From CAYSFW01 sp050329935 (lineage in GTDB: Bacteria; Pseudomonadota; Gammaproteobacteria; UWMA-0217): a stretch of DNA of 64,000 nucleotides. Below are positions 27,606 through 37,934 of the stretch, piece after piece. The notes below the pieces were generated by a model. The model did no database searches. It had not been told where the DNA came from and saw only the letters and a program-made list of their open reading frames with translations. Position 1 is the stretch's first letter, and every line of letters starts with the position of its first letter. A program made the translations under genes and the position numbers. The stretch is taken from positions 35,105 to 99,104 of the forward strand of contig JBHJOI010000099.1 of assembly GCA_050329935.1 (NCBI GenBank). Reading direction: 5' to 3'.

Positions 27606-29240
27606 ATGTGGAACACGCCCCGACCTCGGACGGTCTTGCTGGTAACCCTGATAGCCGCGGCCACGCTTTCCAATGCACGGGCTGCGACCGGCCTGGGCAT
27701 TGTCCAGTGGGTCGACGACGTCGCACGCTGTGACGACACGCTGCTCCAGTGCACGACCGCGTCGAAAACATCCTACCAGGCACGCTTTTACGTGCGCGTG
27801 ACCAACCACAACCCCATCGTGGCCGAGGCGATTGCCGCTCCGTTCAAAATCGAGGTCGATCTTGCCAAGGCTTTCGACGACGCGGGCATGCGTTATCGAA
27901 TCGCGGAAGCCCCGCGTTTCCTCGCAAAGGCAGACAGCACCTCAAACGCGACTCCGCCGGTCACCACCGCGGGCGGTGGTTCCGCCGACCTCGATAGCGG
28001 CACCCCATCCGCGGCCGTCCCCGTCGCCAATCCGGAGTTCGACGGCAGTGACACAAAACGCTTGCTTGCCTCGGGAACGGTTGCGCCCGGCGAAGCGCTC
28101 GTCGCGACCTATTTACTCGAAATCGATACCGTGGGCGGAGCCGGAGTCGTGAAGACTTCGGCGACGTTGACCAGCGATGCGGACATCTATTACTCACTGA
28201 GCGGCGACACCGATCCTGATGTAACCCTGAACGCCTATATCAAGCCCGGCCGTGCGACGGCACTTTACCTGCCGCCGGCGATCGCGACGCTAGCAGTGGG
28301 CCAGGACTGCCCAGTCGATACCTTGCCGAGTGGCGACAACCTGATCCTCAATGGCGAGTTCGCGGCCGTCAGCGATGCGGCGCTGCCGTTCAACTCAACC
28401 GCGAACGAGTTAATAGCCGCCAGCTTTTTCAGCGATTTACCGCTGGTGCATCACGGTCGCGACAAATCGTTGGCCGCCTCGAGCCCGCCCGGCCCGATCG
28501 TGTTTCCGGCCTACCCCCCAACGCCGACAGCAGATACGCCCGAACGCGGCGGTTCGATTGCGCTGGTCCGTCACGCGATGCTAAACAGCGACCTGATCCA
28601 GCAATCACCCTGGCCTGACGGCGGCGTGACCTGGCTCGCATACGCCGGCAACACCGGCCAACCCGCGCCGCAGCGTTTCTGGCGGCAGTCCGTCGCGGTC
28701 GTGCCCGGAACGACCTATCGCTTTCGGGTCCACCTCAGCGCGGCCGGGCAACCCGACGATACGCGCAACACCGCCGAGCACGATCCGATTATCGCGCTCC
28801 AGGTCGATGGACAAACGATCGGCAACACGCTCGCGCTGGCCGCGGAAACTGGCCGCGATGTCTGGACGCGACTCGAGAGCCGCTTCGTCCCCACCGAGGC
28901 GCGTGTCGAACTCGCGGTCGCGAATATGCACGCAGGCGCCGATGTCCATAGCGTGGTTGGCCTCACGGGCTTGAGCCTCGAAGCCTGCATCCCGCGGCAA
29001 TCGGGCAACCCAGTTGAAACGCCGGTTGACACGCCAGATGAAACCGCCCCCTCAAACGATCCCGGCGCGGCAACAGACACCAGTCCAGCGCCCAGGCCCG
29101 CCGACGCGACCGTTGCCGACGATACCTTCGTTCCATTCAGCCGCAGCGTGATCAGTGGCGGCGGTGGCGGCGCGGTCGGGGTACTTGGGTTGTTCGCTGG
29201 CGGACTGCTGGCGTGGGCGCGCCGCCGACGGCTCAATTGA
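27606..29240 (+). CDS. Secreted protein with GlyGly-CTERM-like anchor (paralogue 2)
   Basis: A 544-residue exported protein related to its upstream neighbour throughout. It has a signal peptide (residues 1-26), the same Cys pair (RCDDTLLQC), the middle GQDCPVDT and NLILNGEFAAV segments, and the RFWRQSVAVVPGTTYRFRVH galactose-binding-like module. An acidic and Pro-rich linker (about 470-515) leads to SGGGGGAVGVLGLFAGGLL and WARRRRLN, a GlyGly-CTERM-type tail. Tandem duplication followed by divergence is the simplest reading. It ends convergently with the O-GlcNAc-transferase-like gene. Confidence 0.78.
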   Translation: MWNTPRPRTVLLVTLIAAATLSNARAATGLGIVQWVDDVARCDDTLLQCTTASKTSYQARFYVRVTNHNPIVAEAIAAPFKIEVDLAKAFDDAGMRYRIAEAPRFLAKADSTSNATPPVTTAGGGSADLDSGTPSAAVPVANPEFDGSDTKRLLASGTVAPGEALVATYLLEIDTVGGAGVVKTSATLTSDADIYYSLSGDTDPDVTLNAYIKPGRATALYLPPAIATLAVGQDCPVDTLPSGDNLILNGEFAAVSDAALPFNSTANELIAASFFSDLPLVHHGRDKSLAASSPPGPIVFPAYPPTPTADTPERGGSIALVRHAMLNSDLIQQSPWPDGGVTWLAYAGNTGQPAPQRFWRQSVAVVPGTTYRFRVHLSAAGQPDDTRNTAEHDPIIALQVDGQTIGNTLALAAETGRDVWTRLESRFVPTEARVELAVANMHAGADVHSVVGLTGLSLEACIPRQSGNPVETPVDTPDETAPSNDPGAATDTSPAPRPADATVADDTFVPFSRSVISGGGGGAVGVLGLFAGGLLAWARRRRLN

Positions 29241-29272
29241 TCGCCTGGGCGCTGGCGCCGGTCGGACAGTCG

Positions 29273-31699
29273 TCAGTTTCCGTTTCGAGTCGCTCGCCGC
29301 CACATATCCAGGTACAGGCGCTCCAGGTTGGCCGTCAAAGTCGCGGAATCCTGTAACGGCGACGACTTGATGCGCTCACGCAATCCACCGCGCAGCGTCG
29401 CGAGCGCGCCAAGATCCCTCGCCCAACGTACGGCGAGCGCGACGTACTCATCCGCGTCGCGCGCTACCCAGTCCACCAGCCCAACGGCATTGAGCAACGC
29501 CGCCGACTGCCGGAACACCGCGCGATCGCCGAGCAACGAAACGACCGGCACCCCCATCCAGAGCGCCTCGCAAGTGGTCACGCCGCCCGAATAGGGCAGT
29601 GTGTCGAGGCCGATATCGACGTCGTGATAATCCGCGAACACCGCCGCCGGATTGTTGTGCCCGCCCCGCAGCTCGATGCGCTCGGACGCAATCCCCCAGG
29701 ACGCGAACGCCTCCAGGACACCGGCGCGCCGTTGCGCATCGCGCAAGGTTTTCCAATTGATCAAAAGTCGCGAGTCGGGCACCGCATGCAGAACCTGCGC
29801 CCAGAGCGCGATCACGCGCTCGTTCACTTTGAGCAGGTTATTAAAGCTCCCAAACGTGACATAACCGCGGTCGGGCGCCGGCAACGAACCGACCTCGGGC
29901 GTGGTGGCGGGCGGCGTATAGGTCAAACGGGTCAGCGGCAGATTCGCCACTGTCTCGGTGTAATAGGATCGGTATTCCGCCGGAACGGTCATCTCATCCA
30001 TGATGATATAGTCGATGGCCTCCAGTCCGGTCGTGTCGCAGTAGCCTAGCCAAGTCACCTGAACCGGCGCCGGTCGCATCGCGAAAACGCCGAGACGATT
30101 GCCTCCGGTGTGACCCGAAAGGTCGACCAGGATATCTATCTCGTCAGCGACAATCAGCTCGGCCAACGCCGGATCTCGAAGGTTCACCGTGCGCCGCCAA
30201 ACGGCACAGTGTTCGCGAATCGCGACCGTGACCTCGTCTTCATTGACCCGACCGGAATAGACATACGGGGTTATTCTTCGGTGGTCATGCGCGCCGATGA
30301 CGCCCAGCATGAAGTATCCGATTGGGTGCCTGGCGAGGTCGGCCGAGACATAGCCAACCCGCAAGGGACGATCCCGCTGAGCCGTCAAATCAACCCTGTG
30401 GGAGATAGGCGTTATAGTCCCGGCATGCCGTGCGCCCCAGGCGCGGTGCTCTTTAAATAGATCTTCGGCGCTGATATCGGGGTCGTAACTCAGCCGGAAC
30501 AACAGCGACGAATGCACCGCCGCCCAATCAGGCTTGAACCTGAGCGTCTGGCGCAGCGTCTCGTAGCCCTTGGCGCGCAATCCCTGCTCGAGCTGGATAT
30601 AGCCGAGATTCGACAGCGTCGCGGGGTTATCGGGGTGAAGCGCAAGCGATTGCGTCACCCACGCCTCCGCCTGCGCGAGCTGGCCATCGAACATAAGCAG
30701 TTTGCCGAGGTTACTCATTGCCTTGGCGTAATCCGGCTTGATCTCGATCGCACGTTCATAGGCGCGCCTCGCCGCGGCGGTCTGATTCAACGCAGCCAGT
30801 GCATTGCCAAGGTTGTTCCAACCCTCAGCATAGTGCTCGTGTCTCCGCAGCGCCGCGCGGTAGTGCTGCACCGCCTGCTCAAGCTGCCCCAGCTCGCTAC
30901 ACGCATTGCCGAGATTGTTCAGCGCCTCGACGAACTCAGGCCGAAGCGCCACCGCCCGGGCATAAGCCGCCGCGGCCTCGGCCACCTCACCTCGCAGCCA
31001 ATGCGCGTTGCCTTGCCCATAGTGGAGTTCCGGCACCGTTGGCGCGAGTTTCATCGCCCGTGCGAAGGTCTCAAGTGCCCGCGCGGAATCCCCCAGGTTG
31101 ACCAGCGTCTGTCCCAAATTGTTCAGCGCGACGGGTGAGTCGGGCGATAACGCCACTGCCGCCTCGAGCGCGACCCGCGCGGCCTGAAATCGTCCGGTTT
31201 CGCGCAACAGCGTGCCCAAGTCATTGTGCGCGCTCGCGAGACGCGGATCGACACTCAGGCACTTACGATAAGCAGCCTCCGCCGCGCCGAAGTCCCCCTG
31301 CAATCGACGCACGTTGCCCAGGTTATTCAGGGCCTCCGCGAGGGTCGGGCGAAGCGCATGAGCACGTTGATAGGCTTCCGCCGCCTCCGCGAGGCGCCCG
31401 CGCGCATACAACGCGTTGCCCAGGTTGTTTTGTGCCTCGGCCCATTGCGGCCGCAAGGTCACCACGCGCTCCAAGGTCACGCTGGCGACATCGAACGCGT
31501 TCGCCTGGTGTTGGAGCAGGCCCAATAAGTGCAAGGCATCCGGCTGCGACGGAAAGGTCGCGAGCAACGCGCGGCATTGCGACTCCGCCTCGGCGATCCG
31601 CCCCGCTGCCTGCAGGTTGAGCGCGGTACGCAAGCACATTTTCATCGCTTCCGGCAAGGCGGAAAGTGGCACCGTATCCGGCACGTTCGGGTGGTCCAT
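29273..31699 (-). CDS. TPR / SPINDLY-type O-GlcNAc transferase (GT41)
   Basis: An 808-residue cytosolic protein. The N-terminal half (about 40-400) has ten or so TPR repeats (AEALNNLGNVRR, AEGWNNLGNALAAL and similar). The C-terminal half is a GT41 catalytic domain with LRVGYVSADLARHPIGYF, DILVDLSGHTGGNRL, RPAPVQVTWLGYCDTTG, FGSFNNLLKVNERV and the sugar-nucleotide segment LDTLPYSGGVTTCEALWMGVP. Such enzymes transfer GlcNAc or related sugars to Ser/Thr of protein targets; here the targets may be secreted or fibre proteins, which is inference. The start at 31699 is the best ATG; a frame open to 31819 adds an unsupported extension. It diverges from the cellulose operon. Confidence 0.9.
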   Translation of the reverse strand: MDHPNVPDTVPLSALPEAMKMCLRTALNLQAAGRIAEAESQCRALLATFPSQPDALHLLGLLQHQANAFDVASVTLERVVTLRPQWAEAQNNLGNALYARGRLAEAAEAYQRAHALRPTLAEALNNLGNVRRLQGDFGAAEAAYRKCLSVDPRLASAHNDLGTLLRETGRFQAARVALEAAVALSPDSPVALNNLGQTLVNLGDSARALETFARAMKLAPTVPELHYGQGNAHWLRGEVAEAAAAYARAVALRPEFVEALNNLGNACSELGQLEQAVQHYRAALRRHEHYAEGWNNLGNALAALNQTAAARRAYERAIEIKPDYAKAMSNLGKLLMFDGQLAQAEAWVTQSLALHPDNPATLSNLGYIQLEQGLRAKGYETLRQTLRFKPDWAAVHSSLLFRLSYDPDISAEDLFKEHRAWGARHAGTITPISHRVDLTAQRDRPLRVGYVSADLARHPIGYFMLGVIGAHDHRRITPYVYSGRVNEDEVTVAIREHCAVWRRTVNLRDPALAELIVADEIDILVDLSGHTGGNRLGVFAMRPAPVQVTWLGYCDTTGLEAIDYIIMDEMTVPAEYRSYYTETVANLPLTRLTYTPPATTPEVGSLPAPDRGYVTFGSFNNLLKVNERVIALWAQVLHAVPDSRLLINWKTLRDAQRRAGVLEAFASWGIASERIELRGGHNNPAAVFADYHDVDIGLDTLPYSGGVTTCEALWMGVPVVSLLGDRAVFRQSAALLNAVGLVDWVARDADEYVALAVRWARDLGALATLRGGLRERIKSSPLQDSATLTANLERLYLDMWRRATRNGN

Positions 31700-32305
31700 C
31701 CAGCGACTCCGACAGTTCGAGTCGAGCAAGCGTAACAGAGAGCAAACGTTTAAATTGTCAGATGTTTCACTGAATTCAACACCGGCGGACGCGTTCCGCG
31801 CGCGCCGCCGCCACGACAACGTTCAGCGGCGAATGAACGCCCGATTTCCACCCCCGCAAAAATGTGTCATTGTTCGCAAAACCTGGGCTAACACCCTCTA
31901 TGTACGAAGATTTTTAACAATCCCCGGCCGCTTTATGTGACCCACTGAACGGAAAACGTCGATCCGTGTGTTTACTCTTGCTTACAACAATGTGAGAACC
32001 AACCGCGAGTTCAACAGCCACGCGCCCGCCAGGCGGGCCAAACCGCTGATGACTGGATTATGATCACCCCCGAACGCGACGCACCCCAAACGTACTGGAC
32101 ACGACTCGGCGCCCACTCGCCCCGACAGACCACTGGCCAGCGGCCGCTGTGTACGCGCGACACCTGCCGGCGCACGGACTCGTTCACGACATCGAGGCCG
32201 GGTTCGATAAGTACGCACGATTCGCGCATGGATTTATTAAGAACAGAAGCCGGCCCATCACTGCCGGACACCATGCTCCCCGACTCAGGTAATAGGGCTT
32301 AAAGT
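31700..32305. other. Divergent promoter region of the cellulose operon
   Basis: About 600 bases between the divergent GT41 and cellulose genes. No open frame is supported. Low G+C content from about 31840 to 32000 suggests promoters. A TGCTTACA word at 31979-31986 matches half of the putative activator sites seen at 52414-52523, but no sigma54 promoter with correct spacing was found before the cellulose genes. No c-di-GMP riboswitch was recognised. Confidence 0.45.
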
Positions 32306-35300
32306 ATGCAAAACCGAACCAATCCGTTCCTCAACGCGTTGTACTGGGCGGGCCTGGTCGCGGCATTCCTGGTGGTGCTGCTGGTGAGCTCGGTGCCGCT
32401 CACACTGGAGCAACAGCTCGTATTCGCCATCGTGGCGCTGGGCTTCTCCTGGTTGGTGCGACTCGGACGGAACATCTCGCGCTACCGGACGATCGTTCTG
32501 ATCATGATCTCGATTCTCGCGAGCGGCCGGTACATTTACTGGCGCATCACCGAGTCGATGGCGTGGTTCGACCCTCAGGTCACGCTCAGCGTTTGGGATC
32601 ATGTGCTCTCGCTGGGCTTGTTGCTGGCCGAGATCTATGCCTGGACGGTGCTGTTCCTCGGTTACTTCCAAACCATCTGGCCGCTCCACCGCCCCTCGCT
32701 CGAACTGCCGACCAACCGCTCGCAATGGCCGACCGTCGACGTGCTGATCCCGACGTACAACGAACCGCTGAAGGTCGTGGCGCCGTCGGTGCTGGCAGCC
32801 AAGAACATCGACTGGCCGAGCGACAAGATCAACATTTACCTGCTCGACGACGGTGGCCGGTCGGAATTCGAGCAATTCGCACTGCAATCCGGAGTGCACT
32901 ACATCCATCGCGACACCAACGCGGGCGCCAAGGCCGGCAATATCAACAACGCGCTCAAGCGCTCGAGCGGCGAATATGTCGTCGTGTTCGATAGCGACCA
33001 CGTCCCGGTGCGCGGCTTTCTGACCAAGACCATGGGCTGGTTCCTGCGCGACGACAAGCTTGGCCTGGTCCAAACGCCACACTTGTTCTTCACCCCCGAC
33101 CCGGTTGAACGCAACCTCCAAATTTACCATCGCGTGCCGAACGAGGGACAATTGTTCTACGGCCTGGTGCAGGACGGCAACGATACCTGGAACGCGACAT
33201 TCTTCTGTGGTTCGTGCGCCGTATTGCGGCGTGAAGCCCTGACCGATATCGGCGGCATCGCCGAGGACACCGTCACCGAGGATGCGCACACCTCGTTACT
33301 GATGCAGAAGCGGGGCTGGAATTCCGCGTATATCAACACGCCACTCGCCGCCGGCATGGCGACGGAACGCCTCTCCGGCCATATCCGTCAGCGCGTGCGT
33401 TGGGCACGTGGCATGACCCAGATCTTTCGCCGCGACAATCCGCTGCTGGCCAAGGGGCTGTCGTTCGCGCAGCGTTTGAACTACTTCAACGCGATGATGC
33501 ACTTTTTCTTCGGCCTGCCGCGCATCATCTTTTTGACCGCACCGCTCGCATACTTGTTCTTCGAGACCTACGTCATTCAAGCGGGCGCCGCGATGATCGC
33601 GGTATTTGCACTTCCGCATATTTTTCAAGCCCATGTCGCCAACTCGGCCATGCAGGGGCGCTACCGGCACAGCTTCTGGGCCGAGGTCTATGAAACACTG
33701 CTCGCGCCGCACATCCTGTTTCCGACCATCATGACGTTCTTTTTCCCGAAACTCGGCAGCTTCAACGTCACTGCCAAGGGCGGTGTGATCGACAAGGATC
33801 ACTTTGACTGGACCTCGTCCCGGTTCATCTTCGTGTTGCTGATCCTTAACCTGGCGGGATTGTTTGTCGGCATCCTGCGCCTGATCTGGTGGAATCCGGA
33901 CGAGACCGGGACCGTCATCATCAACCTCGCGTGGACCCTGTTCAATGCGACCATCATCGGCGCGGCGATTGCCGTCGCCTGGGAAAAGCGCCAGCGTCGC
34001 AGCAATGCCCGTATCCATCGCAGCTATCCGGCGTTGCTACGTACCCTGGATGGCGGCTTCTTTCTTGCCACGACCGCGGATATCTCGACCGGCGACCTGA
34101 GTTTGCGACTCGACGAGCCCGCAACCGGTCTCAATCCCGATGATTACGTGATCGTGGAACTGCTCGAGGGCGCCAAGCCTTATCGCTTCAAGGGACGCCT
34201 GGCTACCGTTTCCAACCACCACGTCGGCATCCGGCTGGAACATATGTCGGTCGAAAAGCTCGCGCAACTGGTGTACTTCTCGCACGGCCACGATGCCGCC
34301 TGGGACGACTGGTACAACGCCTGCGAACCGACCAAGCCGTTGTATTCCTTCTTCGAGATCATGCGTTTTGGCATCGGCGGAGCGTTTCGCGCGCTGTTCG
34401 GGCACAGCGATGATCCCGAAAGTCAGGTACGCCCAGGTTTCGCCGCAACCGGGTGGTTGCTGGTGTTGTTGCTGGTGCTGCTGGCAGGTGCGTTCGCGCC
34501 GAAAAGCGCCAACGCCAACACGATCCAAGCGGAGCCCGCGACCGCCGCCGCGCTGCCAGGGATACCCGCGCGCAGTCCAGGCGTGGAAACCGGCGACTGG
34601 AATCAGGTCGCGCTCAGGTTTTCCGACCTCGGCGTCGACAAGCCGTTACGGCTACGCGGTGGCAACACGCAGCACGATGTTTGGTTCGCGTTGCGGTCCG
34701 ACCGTATCGTCAGGGACGCCGCGATTCACCTGAAATACTCGCTGGCACCGGAATTGCGCACAGACTACGCCCAGTTTCAAATCAGCCTGAACGGGATCGA
34801 GCTCGGCCTGATCCCGATCGAGACGCTGGCGACCGGCGAGCTGATCGAACAGGACTTCGCGGTCGATCCGCTTTACGTCAGCGACCTCAACCAGATTTCG
34901 CTCAAGCTGATTCCGCGGGAACAGGATTTCTGCGAGAAGCTGGATCCAAAGCTCAAGGAGGCCTTGATTAGCGAGGAAAGCGAAATCCGGTTGACCGAAG
35001 GTTCGCTCAATCTGGTCAACGATCTGGCGCTGTTTCCGGTCCCGTTCTTCGACCAGTACGATGACGAGCGCTTGGTGATTCCATTCGTGCTGCCCCAGGC
35101 GCTGACCTCGTCACCCGACGCCGTACGCGCCGCTGGCATCCTATCGTCCTGGTTCGGCGGTCTCGCGGATTACCGCGGCGCGAACTTTCCCGTGCTGGTG
35201 GACACGTTACCGGAGCGTCATGGCATCATTCTGGCGACCAATGAGCACCCGAATCCACTGCTCGAGGGCATACCGATCAACGGCCCGGGCGCCGCATTGG

Positions 35301-36766
35301 TCAGTCACCCAACCCTGCCGCAGGTGAAATTACTCGCGCTCACCGGGCGCAATGCCCAGGATCTGGTCAGCGCAGCCGCGATGCTCGTCGCGCGCACCGA
35401 ACCGCTGGTCGCCGATCGGGTTGAGTTCGTCCAAGCCGAACTCCCGGCGCCGCGCGCGCGATACGACGTCCCGAACTGGCTACCCATTGGACAGAAAGCC
35501 AAGTTGGGCGATCTATTGACGCCTGATCGCCTCACTGTGCGCGGGCTGAATCCGAACCCTATCGATCTCAAATTTCGCGTGCCCCCCGATCTGTATCGCT
35601 GGAAGCACGACAGTGTTCCGCTCCATTTGGGCTTCACGCATACCGACCTGCCGCTGCGGAGCGACAGCAAGTTCAGTGTCGACCTCAATCAGGAGGGCCT
35701 GCGCAGTTATGCGCTCGGCGCCAGCAAGGGTTTGTTCAGTAGCGCGAAACCGTTTCCCTCGCGGCTACCGGACGCGCGCACCTATCTCCCGGAATACACA
35801 AGTCAAACCGAAAAGGTCGCGTTACCGATCTACGCGCTGGTAGGCCATAGCCAACTGACTCAATTCTTCGATTTTCAGATTCCGGAGCAGTACGGCACGG
35901 ATTGTATCAATCTCTATACCCAGCATTTGACCGGCAGCGTGGATCCGGATTCACATATCGACCTACGCGGGTTCTCGCATTTCACCCGACTGCCTGATCT
36001 GGCCAAATTCGCCAACATGGGATTTCCGTTTACCCGCCATGCCGACCTCGCCGAAACGGCCGTCGTACTGCCAAGCCAGCCAGCGCCGGTCGAAATACAG
36101 GCTGCACTGGAGTTCATGGGGCGGATGGGCAATGCCACCGGTTACCCGAGCTTCCATGTCACCGTGCTGCATCCGGATCAGATCGAGGCCGCGCACGATA
36201 AGGACATCCTGGTTATCGGCGCCAGTGACGACGCCGAACTCCTGTCCCAGTGGCAGGCACACCTGCCCGTGAGTCCGACCGAATCCGGGTGGGACTTGCG
36301 CGAGTTATCCTTGCGCGAACGCTTCGATCTCTGGTGGCAGGCCGGCGAGTCCTCCGACCCAAAAGGCGTGCGCGAGTTACTGGACGCTCAAGGCGACGAA
36401 CTGCTCGCACTCACCGGATTCCGGTCGCCTTTTTCAGACACACGTTCCGTGGTCGCGGTGCTGACGCGATCGCAGGAAGGGCTCACGGCGATCAACGAGG
36501 CATTGAATGACCCTGCATTGCTTGCCAAGGTTCAAGGCGATTTTACGGCGTTCTCCACCGGCGAGGTACGTTCCGCGCGCATTCTGCCGATCTACCATGT
36601 GGGTGAACTCCCGTTTTTCACCAACTTGAGCTGGTACCTCTCCGCCCACCTGCTTACGCTCATCGTCATCAGCATTCTCTTGGCACTGGCGACGGCCGCC
36701 TTGCTCGCCGCCAAGATGCGGCAGGTTGCCGCGACTCGGCTAGCGCTGGAGAGTGAGCGTGCCTAG
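32306..36766 (+). CDS. bcsA: Cellulose synthase BcsA-BcsB fusion
   Basis: A 1486-residue fusion of both cellulose synthase subunits. The BcsA part (1 to about 705) has membrane helices and a GT2 domain with DDG (181-183), DSD in VVFDSDHVPV, TED (324-326) and QRVRW (362-366). A PilZ c-di-GMP domain follows, with RSNAR and DISTGD (592-597). The BcsB part follows a new membrane helix (about 713-735): carbohydrate-binding and flavodoxin-like domains in the periplasm and a C-terminal anchor helix (about 1450-1475). Fusions of this kind exist in other bacteria. The last Gly of the PilZ DxSxxG motif is Asp here. It overlaps bcsZ by 14 bases. Confidence 0.95.
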   Translation: MQNRTNPFLNALYWAGLVAAFLVVLLVSSVPLTLEQQLVFAIVALGFSWLVRLGRNISRYRTIVLIMISILASGRYIYWRITESMAWFDPQVTLSVWDHVLSLGLLLAEIYAWTVLFLGYFQTIWPLHRPSLELPTNRSQWPTVDVLIPTYNEPLKVVAPSVLAAKNIDWPSDKINIYLLDDGGRSEFEQFALQSGVHYIHRDTNAGAKAGNINNALKRSSGEYVVVFDSDHVPVRGFLTKTMGWFLRDDKLGLVQTPHLFFTPDPVERNLQIYHRVPNEGQLFYGLVQDGNDTWNATFFCGSCAVLRREALTDIGGIAEDTVTEDAHTSLLMQKRGWNSAYINTPLAAGMATERLSGHIRQRVRWARGMTQIFRRDNPLLAKGLSFAQRLNYFNAMMHFFFGLPRIIFLTAPLAYLFFETYVIQAGAAMIAVFALPHIFQAHVANSAMQGRYRHSFWAEVYETLLAPHILFPTIMTFFFPKLGSFNVTAKGGVIDKDHFDWTSSRFIFVLLILNLAGLFVGILRLIWWNPDETGTVIINLAWTLFNATIIGAAIAVAWEKRQRRSNARIHRSYPALLRTLDGGFFLATTADISTGDLSLRLDEPATGLNPDDYVIVELLEGAKPYRFKGRLATVSNHHVGIRLEHMSVEKLAQLVYFSHGHDAAWDDWYNACEPTKPLYSFFEIMRFGIGGAFRALFGHSDDPESQVRPGFAATGWLLVLLLVLLAGAFAPKSANANTIQAEPATAAALPGIPARSPGVETGDWNQVALRFSDLGVDKPLRLRGGNTQHDVWFALRSDRIVRDAAIHLKYSLAPELRTDYAQFQISLNGIELGLIPIETLATGELIEQDFAVDPLYVSDLNQISLKLIPREQDFCEKLDPKLKEALISEESEIRLTEGSLNLVNDLALFPVPFFDQYDDERLVIPFVLPQALTSSPDAVRAAGILSSWFGGLADYRGANFPVLVDTLPERHGIILATNEHPNPLLEGIPINGPGAALVSHPTLPQVKLLALTGRNAQDLVSAAAMLVARTEPLVADRVEFVQAELPAPRARYDVPNWLPIGQKAKLGDLLTPDRLTVRGLNPNPIDLKFRVPPDLYRWKHDSVPLHLGFTHTDLPLRSDSKFSVDLNQEGLRSYALGASKGLFSSAKPFPSRLPDARTYLPEYTSQTEKVALPIYALVGHSQLTQFFDFQIPEQYGTDCINLYTQHLTGSVDPDSHIDLRGFSHFTRLPDLAKFANMGFPFTRHADLAETAVVLPSQPAPVEIQAALEFMGRMGNATGYPSFHVTVLHPDQIEAAHDKDILVIGASDDAELLSQWQAHLPVSPTESGWDLRELSLRERFDLWWQAGESSDPKGVRELLDAQGDELLALTGFRSPFSDTRSVVAVLTRSQEGLTAINEALNDPALLAKVQGDFTAFSTGEVRSARILPIYHVGELPFFTNLSWYLSAHLLTLIVISILLALATAALLAAKMRQVAATRLALESERA

Positions 36767-37934
36767 GAGCTTGCTCAACGCGCGCCGAAGGGTGTGGATC
36801 GGCGCCATCGTCGCACCGATGCTGGCGCTCCAGGCGCAGGCGTGTCCACCGCCATCGGCCCATTGGGAAGCCTACGTCAAGTACTTCCTGCAGCACGACG
36901 GGCGGGTGGTGGAGTTCTCGCAAAAAAGTCGTTCGACCTCTGAAGCCCAGGCCTATGCGTTGTTCCACGCCCTGGTGGCGAACGACCGCGCGCGCTTTGC
37001 AAAGGTGCTCGAGTGGGCCGAAAACAATCTCGCCCAAGGCGCGCTCACGCGCGAACTCATGGCTTGGAAATGGGGTTACCGCGAAAATGACCGGCAGTGG
37101 GGCGTGATCGACGCCAATCCGGCCAGTGACGCCGATGCCTGGCTTGCTTACAGTCTGCTGGAAGCGGGTCGCCTGTGGTCCGAACCGCGCTATACGAGCC
37201 TGGGTCGACACGTATTGCGCAATATTGAGGCGGCACTCGTCGCCGACCTCCCTGGCCTGGGCCCCATGCTACTGCCCGGCCCCTGGAGCCACGATCCACA
37301 ACGCAATATCTGGAAGCTCAACCCAAGTTATCTACCGTTGCAGGTATTGCGCCGTTTCCAGGTCGAGCACGCGGACGGGCCGTGGGAGCGCGTCCTCGAC
37401 AACGCGGCCCGGATGTTGCGGGACACCGCGCGCGCTGGAGTGGTCCCGGACTGGATTGAGTACAAGCCGGGCGAAGGCTTCATGGAGTCCAACCCGGAAC
37501 AAGGGTATTCGAGCTATGACGCGATCCGGGTCTACCTGTGGATCGGCATGCTGAACAAGGACGAACCTCAGCGCGCGCCGTTGCTGAGCGCCCTGCAACC
37601 CGGCTTTTGCATCGGCGACACACCGCCAGAGCGTGTTCACCTGCCAACCCGCACGCCCGAAGGCGAGGGCCCCGTCGGCTTCAAGGCCGCGCTGCTCCCA
37701 TATCTGTCGGCACTCGACAATCAGCGTTGCCTCAAGCGGCTACTGGCCGATATCGAGGCCAACTGGAACGACGATTTGCTCACGGAGGAGCCCGTTTACT
37801 ACGATCAGAACCTCGCCCTGTTCGGACTCGGCTGGTTCGAACATCGTTATCATTTTGATGCAAAAGGGCACCTTCACACTCAGTGGGAGACAACATGCCG
37901 AGATTCAAACTCCGCCTCATCGCACTCGGGCTAG
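36753..37934 (+). CDS. bcsZ: BcsZ, periplasmic GH8 endoglucanase
   Basis: A 393-residue glycosidase of family GH8, associated with cellulose synthesis. It starts at a GTG within the end of the bcsA-bcsB gene and has a signal peptide (about residues 1-28, ending QAQA). The catalytic acid is the Glu in RSTSEAQAYALF. The catalytic base is the Asp in NPASDADAWLAYSL. Length is slightly above the usual 340-370 residues, because the C-terminal tail overlaps the start of bcsC by about 40 bases. It probably trims or edits nascent cellulose in the periplasm. Confidence 0.93.
   Translation: MSVPRSLLNARRRVWIGAIVAPMLALQAQACPPPSAHWEAYVKYFLQHDGRVVEFSQKSRSTSEAQAYALFHALVANDRARFAKVLEWAENNLAQGALTRELMAWKWGYRENDRQWGVIDANPASDADAWLAYSLLEAGRLWSEPRYTSLGRHVLRNIEAALVADLPGLGPMLLPGPWSHDPQRNIWKLNPSYLPLQVLRRFQVEHADGPWERVLDNAARMLRDTARAGVVPDWIEYKPGEGFMESNPEQGYSSYDAIRVYLWIGMLNKDEPQRAPLLSALQPGFCIGDTPPERVHLPTRTPEGEGPVGFKAALLPYLSALDNQRCLKRLLADIEANWNDDLLTEEPVYYDQNLALFGLGWFEHRYHFDAKGHLHTQWETTCRDSNSASSHSG

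Noticed and set aside
32285..33289. 334-residue minus-strand open frame inside bcsA
   Set aside because: Antisense shadow of the highly GC-biased cellulose synthase gene; His/Arg/Gln-rich sequence with no recognisable fold.
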